7,770 nucleotides of DNA. Origin: Selenomonadaceae bacterium. Its GTDB lineage: Bacteria > Bacillota > Negativicutes > Selenomonadales > Selenomonadaceae. The position numbers and the translations under genes are program-made. Below the pieces are notes generated by a model that was given only the letters and a program-made list of their open reading frames with translations, made no database searches and was not told where the DNA came from. Position 1 is the stretch's first letter; each line of letters begins with the position of its first letter. Below, one piece after another: positions 1 through 5,235 of this stretch. The stretch covers positions 1 through 7,770 of the forward strand of contig JAFTEG010000421.1 of assembly GCA_017453765.1 (NCBI GenBank), given 5' to 3'.

Positions 1-636
1 GTTGAATTCGCAGACCCCAAACCTGCTGAAAATTGCGGCGAATCAATAGGAATTGACTTGGGAATAAAAAGTTTTGCGGTATGTTCAGACGGGAATATTT
101 ATCCCAACATTAACAAAATAAAGGCAGTTAGAAGATTAAAAAAGAAACAGCGCCGGTTGCAACGCTGTATCTCAAGAAAATATGAAATGAATAAAAAGGA
201 GGGGAATCGTTACTCGAAAACACGCAACATTATAAAGAGTGAGAAACTTTTATTGAGAGTTCATCACAGGCTGAAAAACATTCGGCAAAGTTACTGGCAC
301 CAAATAACAAGCGAAATTATCAGACGAAAACCAAGTTTGATAGAGCTTGAGGAGTTAAACGTGCAGGGAATGATGTCGAACAGGCATTTGGCAAAAGCAG
401 TGCAGGAACAGGGATTTTATGAATTTCGGCGACAGATAACCTACAAAGCCGAATGGTCGGGAATTACCGTAGTGATCGCGGACAGATATTATCCGAGTTC
501 AAAAAAGTGCATAGTTTGTGGAAATGTGAAAAAAGATTTGAAGTTATCGGAAAGAATTTATCACTGCGAAGTTTGCGGAAACGAGATTGACCGTGATTTA
601 CAAGCGGCGATAAATCTTAAGCGGTATACAAGTTAA
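1..636 (+). CDS. tnpB: TnpB RNA-guided nuclease of an IS200/IS605-type element, 5'-truncated by the window edge
   Basis: The open frame has no start in the window, so it enters from upstream; 211 residues are visible, about the C-terminal half of a family usually near 370-400 residues. The TTG at 58 lies inside the RuvC-I motif and is not a real start. Seen, numbering from the first in-window codon: RuvC-I motif GIDLGIKSFA with Asp19; an arginine/lysine-rich RRLQRCISRK helix; RuvC-II motif ELEELNV with the likely catalytic Glu117; a zinc finger CIVC (C170, C173) and CEVC (C189, C192); and RuvC-III DRDLQAAINL with D197/D199. The nuclease site therefore looks intact. Known of the family: TnpB uses an omegaRNA made from the 3' end of its gene plus the element's right end to cut DNA matching the flanking guide, favouring retention of the element. 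No tnpA is visible; it could be upstream or absent. Base composition is more AT-rich than in the housekeeping genes, which fits mobile origin. Confidence 0.93.
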   Translation, partial: VEFADPKPAENCGESIGIDLGIKSFAVCSDGNIYPNINKIKAVRRLKKKQRRLQRCISRKYEMNKKEGNRYSKTRNIIKSEKLLLRVHHRLKNIRQSYWHQITSEIIRRKPSLIELEELNVQGMMSNRHLAKAVQEQGFYEFRRQITYKAEWSGITVVIADRYYPSSKKCIVCGNVKKDLKLSERIYHCEVCGNEIDRDLQAAINLKRYTS

Positions 637-785
637 TTGAGTAAGTACCCGTACGTTAGCGGGGAATTAAAGCCTGTGGAGCGTCATACCAAACGCAAGT
701 AGCTAAGGCAAAAGCGGACGCGGTTAAGCAGGAATGAGACATAGAAGTTTATAACTTTTTATAAGTTTTCAGTAACGGTATCACG
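637..785 (+). mobile_element. Right end of the IS200/IS605-type element
   Basis: The stretch between the tnpB stop and pncC is the element's right end. Its last structure is a hairpin at 744-769: arm 744-754 pairs with arm 759-769 through 11 pairs, three of them G-U, around a 4-base loop (CTTT). IS200/IS605 transposases recognise such subterminal hairpins and cleave about 10 bases beyond them, which would put the end near 779-785; TCAC at 781-784 is a possible cleavage tetranucleotide. The boundary is an estimate. The left end is outside the window. No terminal inverted repeat is expected in this family. Confidence 0.65.
736..765 (+). promoter_or_regulatory. Possible outward promoter in the element's right end
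   Basis: GAGACA (736-741, four of six matches to TTGACA) is followed after 18 bases by TATAAG (760-765, five of six matches to TATAAT). Transcription would start near 772, leaving a leader of about 28 bases before the pncC ATG at 800. No other promoter is evident between tnpB and pncC. The -10 overlaps the right-end hairpin, so the match may be incidental. Confidence 0.3.
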
Positions 786-799
786 TAACAATTTTGATT

Positions 800-1273
800 A
801 TGAGTAATTTGGAAACTGAAGTTGGAAAATTTCTGCGCGAAAAAAATTTGACGATAGCTTGTGCAGAATCTTGTACCGGCGGACTGCTGACGTCGCGGCT
901 TACTGACGTTCCAGGCAGTTCCGCCTACGTGCAGGGGTCAATCGTCTCATACTCCAACGCCGTGAAAAATTCCGTGTTGCAGGTTAAAGCCGAAACGCTG
1001 AAAGAATTTGGCGCGGTAAGTGAACAAACTGCGCGGCAGATGTCTGAAAACGTGCGAAAACTTTTTAAAACGGATATCGGTGTTGGCGTCACGGGAATTG
1101 CGGGACCGGACGGCGGCTCGGATGAAAAGCCCGTCGGCACGGTTTACATTTCTGTCAGCAACGCCGATAAAACCGAAGTTAAGCGCTTTAATTTCACCGG
1201 TACCCGCGCAGAAATTAAAAATCAATCTGTCAACGCGGCGTTATCTATGATATTAGTAAGGAGTAAGGAGTGA
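800..1273 (+). CDS. pncC: Nicotinamide-nucleotide amidase, stand-alone CinA C-terminal domain type
   Basis: This protein of 157 residues matches the CinA C-terminal/PncC family over its whole length. The enzyme deamidates nicotinamide mononucleotide to nicotinic acid mononucleotide plus ammonia, recycling pyridine nucleotide in the cytoplasm. Seen: AESCTGG at residues 22-28, carrying the active-site serine motif; the SSAYVQGSIVSYSN region typical of the family; and GVTGIAGPDGG at 96-106 followed by KPVGTVYI. The N-terminal molybdopterin-binding-like domain of full-length CinA is absent, and an in-frame stop at 773-775 shows it is not just upstream in this frame. I prefer ATG at 800; TTG at 794 is two codons earlier, and neither has a clear ribosome-binding site, perhaps because the element inserted so close. 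The last five codons and the TGA lie inside a heptamer tandem repeat, so the C-terminal VRSKE is repeat-encoded. It probably leads a unit with the two genes downstream. Confidence 0.9.
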   Translation: MSNLETEVGKFLREKNLTIACAESCTGGLLTSRLTDVPGSSAYVQGSIVSYSNAVKNSVLQVKAETLKEFGAVSEQTARQMSENVRKLFKTDIGVGVTGIAGPDGGSDEKPVGTVYISVSNADKTEVKRFNFTGTRAEIKNQSVNAALSMILVRSKE

Positions 1274-1293
1274 GGAGTAAGGAGTGAGGAGTG
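1256..1293 (+). repeat. Heptamer tandem repeat GTRAGGA, 5.4 copies, over the pncC stop
   Basis: Five consecutive 7-base units start at 1256, 1263, 1270, 1277 and 1284, reading GTAAGGA, GTAAGGA, GTGAGGA, GTAAGGA and GTGAGGA, then a partial GTG. Each unit contains TAA or TGA on the coding strand, and the pncC stop (1271-1273) is in the third unit. It resembles the short tandemly repeated heptamers described in cyanobacteria in period only. Confidence 0.93.
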
Positions 1294-1298
1294 TTATC

Positions 1299-1340
1299 CT
1301 AACCACTAATCCCTGTTCCCTATTCCCTAATCCCTAACAC
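1299..1340 (+). repeat. Heptamer tandem repeat of CTAATCC type, 6 copies
   Basis: Six 7-base units in phase start at 1299, 1306, 1313, 1320, 1327 and 1334: CTAACCA, CTAATCC, CTGTTCC, CTATTCC, CTAATCC and CTAACAC. The array begins five bases after the GTRAGGA array ends and stops just short of the ribosome-binding site of the next gene. Most units carry TAA on the forward strand. In RNA, the G-rich first array can pair imperfectly with this C-rich one, because both have period 7 (for example GGAGU with AUUCC, one G-U). Confidence 0.88.
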
Positions 1341-1360
1341 CTAAAATGGAGGTCACAACT

Positions 1361-1990
1361 TTGATAAAAAAAATTTTTACAACAGCGGCAATTCTTTTAA
1401 CTCTCTTTTCGCCGATAACTTTTGCGGCAGACAACAACGCGGCACCGGCGGCAGCGCAAAATAAAATTATAAACGTCACGCCGGATAAATTTTACGAATA
1501 CAGAAGCGTTAATTACAACTACACGATAAAATGTCCCGCCCAGCCTGTCATAACCGATATGAAATTTGAAATGCCCGCGCTTAAAGGCGAAACGCTTTTC
1601 TTCCTCAATGAAAAAAATGAACCGCTTTACGCATACAGAATTGAATTTGATGCGTTCGACGGCAAGGCAGTTCCCGACTTCAATACGGCTGACCAAAAAA
1701 CTATGGACGCTTACATTGCGAAGTTGAAAGAGGCTAATCTCTTTGAAGTGACTACCGTTGCAAGTATCACGAAGGACACTAAAGGCGTCTTCGCAATTAC
1801 CGCCAAAGAACTTGAAGTAAAAGACGAAAACGGCGCAGTTGAAACGGTAACGGCAAGCAATCAGGCGGCGGTTACGTACTTCCGCACGAAAAGCGGTAAG
1901 TGTATGTCAATTATGATTATTGCCGACGAGTTGACGGAAGAACTTCTCGACGCCTACAGATATTCCGTTACGACTTTCCAAGCTAATTAA
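1361..1990 (+). CDS. Small exported protein of unknown function
   Basis: I do not recognise the family. I take TTG at 1361 as the start, not the in-frame ATG at 1346: a strong GGAGGT sits at 1348-1353, seven bases before the TTG, and overlaps the ATG itself. From the TTG the protein has 209 residues and opens with a textbook signal peptide: positive MIKK, a hydrophobic stretch to about residue 16, then PITFA-A with likely signal peptidase I cleavage near residue 22 or 23. There is no lipobox cysteine, so it should be released outside or into a periplasm. The mature part begins with an Ala/Asn-rich linker ([12 protein letters not shown]) and has no further obvious membrane segment; it alternates strand-like and charged stretches. 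The stop is 20 bases before serS, so the two are probably co-transcribed. A lineage-specific envelope protein is a guess from context only. Confidence 0.85.
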   Translation: MIKKIFTTAAILLTLFSPITFAADNNAAPAAAQNKIINVTPDKFYEYRSVNYNYTIKCPAQPVITDMKFEMPALKGETLFFLNEKNEPLYAYRIEFDAFDGKAVPDFNTADQKTMDAYIAKLKEANLFEVTTVASITKDTKGVFAITAKELEVKDENGAVETVTASNQAAVTYFRTKSGKCMSIMIIADELTEELLDAYRYSVTTFQAN

Positions 1991-2010
1991 TTTCACGGGA
2001 GATTTTTATA

Positions 2011-3288
2011 ATGTTAGATATGAAGTTTGTACGCGACAATCTCGACGTTGTACGCGACATGTTGAAGAAACGCAATAACTCACTGAATCTTGACGGCTTT
2101 GCGGAGTTGGAAAAAAAGCGCCGCGATATTTTGAACGAATCGGATAACCTTAAAAGTCAAAAAAATTCCACGTACAAAAAAATCGGCGAACTTAGAAAAG
2201 CCGGTGAAGATACCGAAAAAATTTCTGCGGAAGTACGCGAACTCGGCAAAAAAATTTCCGCCCTCGATGCAGAGGTACACGACGTTGAAGAGAAACTGCG
2301 CGAAATTCTTTTAAGTATACCGAATATGCCGGCGGACGACGTACCCGTTGGTGCTGACGACACGCAGAATCCCGAAATAAGGCGTTGGGGTGAACCGCGC
2401 AAATTTGAATTTGAACCGAAGGCACATTGGGATATCGGTACGGACTTAAATATTTTGGACTTCGACAGAGCGTCTAAAGTCACCGGCGCACGTTTTACAT
2501 TTTATCGCGGTCTCGGCGCACGTCTTGAACGCGCCTGCATAAATTTCATGATGGACTTGCACGCGAACAAGCACGGTTACACCGAAATGCTTGCGCCGTA
2601 CATTGTCAACAGAAACAGCATGATCGGCACGGGTCAACTGCCGAAATTCGCTGAGGATATGTTTAAGCTTGAAGGTATGGACTACTACCTTGTACCGACG
2701 GCGGAAGTTCCTACGACGAATGATCACCGCGACGAAATTGTACCTGCCGAAATTTTACCCGAATACTTCAGCTGCTACACGGCGTGTTTTCGCGCAGAGG
2801 CAGGTGCAGCGGGACGTGATACGCGCGGGCTTATTCGCCAACACCAATTTAACAAAGTCGAGTTGATTAAGTTCACCAAGCCCGAAGAGTCATGGGCGGA
2901 GCTTGAAAGTATGGTTGCGGCGGCAGAGGACGTTTTAAAAGTTTTGGAAATTCCCTACCGCGTTGTCTTACTTTGCACCGGCGACATGAGTTTTACTTCT
3001 GCCAAAACTTATGACATTGAAGTTTGGATGCCCGCGCAGAATAAGTACCGCGAAATTTCTTCCTGCTCCAACTGCACCGATTACCAAGCGCGCAGGGCGA
3101 ATATTAAATTTAAGCGCGACAATAAATCCAAGCCGGAATTTGTCCACACGCTTAACGGCTCCGGCATTGCTGTCGGCAGGACGGTTGCCGCGATTTTGGA
3201 AAATTATCAGCAGGCGGACGGCACTGTTGAAATTCCAAAGGCGCTTGTGCCGTACATGGGCGTTGAAAAAATTTCTGCCGAAAAATAA
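2011..3288 (+). CDS. serS: Seryl-tRNA synthetase
   Basis: This cytoplasmic class II synthetase charges tRNA-Ser (and tRNA-Sec where present) with serine; its 425 residues match the usual bacterial length. Seen: an N-terminal helical hairpin of about 110 residues rich in Lys/Glu, the long coiled-coil arm that grips the tRNA long variable arm; the TAEVP serine-binding loop; motif 2 with FRAEAG at 260-265 and RQHQF at 276-280; and motif 3, [10 protein letters not shown] at 382-391, with Arg390, then ENYQQADG. The start ATG has GGGAG at 1997-2001, nine bases upstream. Only 20 bases separate it from the previous gene, so there is no room for a T-box leader directly in front, although many Firmicutes serS genes have one. 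The TAA stop lies in the first unit of a small triplicated repeat. Confidence 0.97.
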   Translation: MLDMKFVRDNLDVVRDMLKKRNNSLNLDGFAELEKKRRDILNESDNLKSQKNSTYKKIGELRKAGEDTEKISAEVRELGKKISALDAEVHDVEEKLREILLSIPNMPADDVPVGADDTQNPEIRRWGEPRKFEFEPKAHWDIGTDLNILDFDRASKVTGARFTFYRGLGARLERACINFMMDLHANKHGYTEMLAPYIVNRNSMIGTGQLPKFAEDMFKLEGMDYYLVPTAEVPTTNDHRDEIVPAEILPEYFSCYTACFRAEAGAAGRDTRGLIRQHQFNKVELIKFTKPEESWAELESMVAAAEDVLKVLEIPYRVVLLCTGDMSFTSAKTYDIEVWMPAQNKYREISSCSNCTDYQARRANIKFKRDNKSKPEFVHTLNGSGIAVGRTVAAILENYQQADGTVEIPKALVPYMGVEKISAEK

Positions 3289-3331
3289 AATTGCGGTCTG
3301 TGAAAAATAAAATCTTTGCAAAAATAAAAAT
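3280..3331 (+). repeat. Degenerate triple repeat around the serS stop
   Basis: The 12-mer GAAAAATAAAAT occurs exactly at 3280-3291 and again at 3302-3313, and a near copy CAAAAATAAAAAT occurs at 3319-3331. The first copy contains the serS stop codon, and each copy contains TAA in the same position. Low complexity makes chance plausible for the third copy. Confidence 0.5.
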
Positions 3332-3363
3332 GCGACTTCTTACAAGCCGCGATTCTTCTAAAT

Positions 3364-3392
3364 TTGACATAAAAAAATATTTGTGCTAAAGT
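3364..3392 (+). promoter_or_regulatory. Housekeeping-type promoter for tRNA-Arg
   Basis: A perfect -35 TTGACA (3364-3369) is followed after 17 bases by TAAAGT (3387-3392), preceded by TGC as in extended -10 promoters. The start would fall near 3399, about 14 bases before the mature tRNA 5' end. The sequence TTTGTGCTA around the -10 is shared with the rpsO promoter. Confidence 0.75.
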
Positions 3393-3412
3393 TGATTAAA
3401 ACTGAATAAAGT

Positions 3413-3487
3413 GTGCTCGTAGTCAAGTGGATATGACGTCGGCCTCCGGAGCCGGAGACGTGGGTTCGATCCCCGCCGAGCGCACCA
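3413..3487 (+). tRNA. tRNA-Arg, anticodon CCG
   Basis: A full cloverleaf folds by hand. The acceptor stem is GTGCTCG (3413-3419) with CGAGCGC (3477-3483), including one G-T pair. The D stem is GTCA/TGAC (3422-3425 with 3434-3437). The anticodon stem is TCGGC/GCCGG with loop CTCCGGA (3444-3450), giving anticodon CCG at 3446-3448. The T stem is GTGGG/CCCGC around TTCGATC (3465-3471). The discriminator A and CCA are encoded (3484-3487). It reads CGG arginine codons. Eight T residues follow the CCA directly (3488-3495), so the GC-rich tRNA arms plus a T run could themselves end transcription. It has its own promoter and appears monocistronic. Confidence 0.95.
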
Positions 3488-3502
3488 TTTTTTTTGCAAA
3501 AA

Positions 3503-3559
3503 TTTATACGCGCTGAAAATTTACACGCGATTAAAAATTTTACACGTGATTAAAATTTA
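3503..3559 (-). repeat. Degenerate 17-19 base repeats beginning at the mqnC stop
   Basis: Read on the mqnC strand, units beginning TAAATTTT or TAAAATTTT and ending in a CACGTG, CGCGTG or CGCGTA core follow each other at spacings of 17, 19 and 17 bases. The first TAA is the mqnC stop codon at 3557-3559. On the forward strand the cores are ATACGCG (3506), ACACGCG (3523) and ACACGTG (3542). I see no clear hairpin terminator for mqnC here. Confidence 0.6.
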
Positions 3560-4582
3560 AAGCCGTTTTAAAATTTCGTACTCAGTATTTCTTTGCGCCG
3601 GAATTTTCCCTGCGCCGCGAATCAGCCGTACCATTTTGTTTGTCGACATTTCAAACGCCGTACCTGCCGCACGTACGACATTTTCTTCCAACATAATGCT
3701 GCCTAAATCGTCCGCGCCGAATCCCAATGTAAGTTGCCCAATCCTTTCGCCCTGCGTCACCCATGAGCCTTGAATATGCGCAACGTTGTCAAGAAAAATT
3801 CGCGTGACGGCTAAGGTTTTCATATAATCCCACGAATTAATTTTTTCGCCGCCTAGTACGGTATTTTTCGGCTGGTACGTCCACGTTATGAACGCACGAA
3901 AACCGCCGGTCTCGTCCTGCAAGCGCCGAATCTTTTCCATATGCTCTACACGCTGAGAATATGTTTCGCCGAAGCCGATAACCATTGTAGCCGTAGTTTT
4001 CATACCGATTGAATGAGCCAGCCGCATGACGTTAAGCCAGTCAGCGGTCATTATTTTTTTCGGACTGATTTTTCTGCGCACTTCGTCAACCAAAATTTCT
4101 GCGCCGCCGCCCGGCAAACTGTCAAGCCCCGCCGCCTGCAACCTTTTCAACACGTCCAAAATTGTAATGCCTTCAATCTGCGCGAAGTGCAAAATTTCAG
4201 TCGCGGTGAAAGAATGGATCGTCACGTTAAAATTTTTCTTAATGCCACGTAACATTTTTTCATAGTACGAAAACGGCAAGTCGGGATGCAAACCGCCTTG
4301 AATCATAACCTGCGTGCCGCCTGCGTCAACAGTTTCACGAACCTTTTCTAAAATTTCGGCGGGACTTAAAACGTACGCGCCGTTTTGATTTTTCCGCCGC
4401 CAAAACGCGCAGAATTTACACTCATTCTTACAAACATTCGTGTAGTTAATATTTCTGTCGATTATAAAAGTCACAACGTCGCCGAATTTTTCACGCCTGA
4501 TTTTATCTGCCGTCTTGCCGAGTTCAAGAAGATCACCGTTTGTCAAAAGTTCAACGCCTTCATCAAAATTTATTCTTGCCAT
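3557..4582 (-). CDS. mqnC: Cyclic dehypoxanthine futalosine synthase (radical SAM)
   Basis: This 341-residue radical SAM enzyme matches MqnC, which cyclises dehypoxanthine futalosine in the futalosine route to menaquinone. Seen: the 4Fe-4S binding motif CKNECKFC with C51, C55 and C58, set in the family context NINYTNVC; GGTQVMIQGGLHPDL at 88-102; LPGGGAEIL at 156-164; SWVTQGERIGQL, then GADDLGSIMLEENVVRAAGT; and the C-terminal PAQRNTEYEIL that separates MqnC from the related MqnE. The start is supported by GGAGG at 4593-4597, ten bases upstream. It stands alone: no other mqn gene is in the window, so the pathway is presumably completed elsewhere. It converges with the tRNA and diverges from rpsO. 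The product implies menaquinone-based electron transfer in the membrane. Confidence 0.93.
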   Translation of the reverse strand: MARINFDEGVELLTNGDLLELGKTADKIRREKFGDVVTFIIDRNINYTNVCKNECKFCAFWRRKNQNGAYVLSPAEILEKVRETVDAGGTQVMIQGGLHPDLPFSYYEKMLRGIKKNFNVTIHSFTATEILHFAQIEGITILDVLKRLQAAGLDSLPGGGAEILVDEVRRKISPKKIMTADWLNVMRLAHSIGMKTTATMVIGFGETYSQRVEHMEKIRRLQDETGGFRAFITWTYQPKNTVLGGEKINSWDYMKTLAVTRIFLDNVAHIQGSWVTQGERIGQLTLGFGADDLGSIMLEENVVRAAGTAFEMSTNKMVRLIRGAGKIPAQRNTEYEILKRL

Positions 4583-4603
4583 AAAATTTTATCCTCCACC
4601 GAA

Positions 4604-4632
4604 ATTTTATGAAGACGCAGGGATTTAGTCAA
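4604..4632 (-). promoter_or_regulatory. Promoter for mqnC with a very short leader
   Basis: On the minus strand TTGACT (4627-4632) is followed after 17 bases by TAAAAT (4604-4609), each one mismatch from consensus. The start would fall near 4597, at the ribosome-binding site GGAGG (4593-4597), leaving a leader of about 15 bases. Confidence 0.7.
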
Positions 4633-4683
4633 TATTCATTTTGGTAGTTAATACTCAAATTGACAAAAAACTTGCCGCCTATG

Positions 4684-4713
4684 TTGACGGCTTGAAATTC
4701 TTTGTGCTATACT
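4684..4713 (+). promoter_or_regulatory. Promoter for rpsO, extended -10 type
   Basis: TTGACG (4684-4689) and TATACT (4708-4713) are 18 bases apart, with TGC directly before the -10. Transcription from about 4720 would give a leader of roughly 104 bases before rpsO. A perfect TTGACA at 4660-4665 lies further upstream but has no matching -10. Confidence 0.78.
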
Positions 4714-4753
4714 GCCGCTGAATTTGCGTGATAAAAATTTTTCGCGCAGTCCT

Positions 4754-4791
4754 CGACACAGTTTGCCGACTCTCCGACGCAGACTTTGTTG
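4754..4791 (+). promoter_or_regulatory. Stem-loop in the rpsO leader, candidate S15 autoregulatory site
   Basis: Positions 4754-4766 pair with 4779-4791: 12 pairs, two of them G-U, one C-T mismatch (4759/4786), and a 12-base loop. The base of the stem has a G-U pair (4755/4790) next to a C-G pair (4754/4791); S15 is known to recognise a G-U/G-C pair in 16S rRNA. The structure ends 19 bases before the ribosome-binding site. Structured rpsO leaders bound by S15 are known in several bacteria, with differing folds; whether this one is bound is inference. Confidence 0.4.
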
Positions 4792-4823
4792 CAGGAAAAA
4801 TTTTTAGACAGGAGGAATTTTTT

Positions 4824-5090
4824 ATGTTGGATAAAGATGCCAAGCAAGAAATTATGAACAAGTACGGCATGCACGAAGGCGATACCGGATCACCCGAAGT
4901 TCAAATCGCGCTGTTGACGGCAAGAATCTCTTACCTCACCGAACATTTGAAAGTTCACAAAAAGGATCACCATTCCCGTCGCGGTCTTCTTAAAATGGTT
5001 GGTCAACGCCGCCGCCTTTTGAGCTACCTCAGCAAAAAAGACATTAACCGCTACCGTGAAATTATCGCCCAGCTTAACCTTCGCAAATAA
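4824..5090 (+). CDS. rpsO: Small ribosomal subunit protein S15
   Basis: The 88-residue product is full length for S15, a primary binder of the central domain of 16S rRNA that nucleates platform assembly. Seen: DTGSPEVQ at 20-27, [12 protein letters not shown] at 45-56 (the rRNA-contacting signature), and [10 protein letters not shown] after it. The start is ATG 4824, placed by GGAGGA at 4811-4816, seven bases upstream; an open frame continues upstream to a TTG-like start at 4728, but that part has no family similarity and would contain the leader stem. The gene appears monocistronic, with its own promoter and terminator. In many bacteria pnp follows rpsO; here a GmrSD-like gene follows. Confidence 0.97.
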   Translation: MLDKDAKQEIMNKYGMHEGDTGSPEVQIALLTARISYLTEHLKVHKKDHHSRRGLLKMVGQRRRLLSYLSKKDINRYREIIAQLNLRK

Positions 5091-5163
5091 TTTTTACATA
5101 ACGCGAACGAATAAATTTACGCGAACAAATAAGTTTAACACGGCGAACGAATATAAAATTTTT
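5082..5163 (+). repeat. Degenerate 18-21 base repeats from the rpsO stop to the terminator
   Basis: Units beginning CGCGAACRAATAARTTTA start at 5102 and 5120, and a divergent unit CGGCGAACGAATATAAAA starts at 5141. The last two codons and stop of rpsO (CGCAAATAA, 5082-5090) look like a shortened fourth copy in phase with the same CGC...AAATAA pattern. The core sequence CGCGAAC is not found in the neighbouring coding DNA. Confidence 0.6.
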
Positions 5164-5195
5164 AAGGCAGAAAGTTTTTTCTGTCTTTATTTTTT
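5164..5195 (+). terminator. Intrinsic terminator of rpsO
   Basis: AAGGCAGAA (5164-5172) pairs with TTCTGTCTT (5179-5187), nine pairs with one G-U, around a 6-base loop, followed by TATTTTTT (5188-5195). Confidence 0.85.
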
Positions 5196-5235
5196 AGTTG
5201 TGGAATTTTTGAGCGTTTTAAAGGAGTGAAAAATT

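Larger units (their letters stand above)
570..785 (+). ncRNA. Candidate omegaRNA scaffold (3' end of tnpB plus right end of element)
   Basis: Just after the TnpB stop there is a non-coding stretch with the look of the conserved right end of IS605-family tnpB elements: AAGCCTGTGGAGCGTC (669-684), GTAGCTAAGGCA (699-710) and AAGCAGGAATGAGACATAGA (726-745). A small hairpin pairs CCCG 648-651 with CGGG 660-663, and an 11-bp hairpin closes the region at 744-769. In characterised TnpB systems this region is transcribed as the omegaRNA scaffold, with the guide read from the DNA directly 3' of the element. The 5' boundary (inside tnpB) and the exact 3' boundary are inferred, not seen. Confidence 0.6.

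Noticed and set aside
1256..1340. CRISPR array
   Set aside because: Units are 7 bases with no spacers, so this is a simple tandem repeat.
1346..1360. ATG start for the exported protein
   Set aside because: The ATG is fused to the ribosome-binding site GGAGGT and has none of its own; TTG at 1361 has ideal spacing and begins a normal signal peptide.
1991..2010. T-box leader for serS
   Set aside because: Only 20 bases lie between the upstream stop and the serS start, too few for a T-box.
3332..3350. Hairpin after serS (GCGACTT with AAGCCGC, one mismatch)
   Set aside because: It is short, has an A-C mismatch and lacks a T run, so I do not call it a terminator.
4728..4823. Upstream extension of the rpsO frame by 32 codons
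   Set aside because: The extension has no similarity to S15, contains the leader stem, and the ATG at 4824 has a strong ribosome-binding site seven bases upstream and gives the normal length.
5198..5224. Promoter TTGTGG...TAAAGG before the GmrSD-like gene
   Set aside because: The spacing is only 15 bases, matches are poor, and the would-be -10 overlaps the ribosome-binding site.
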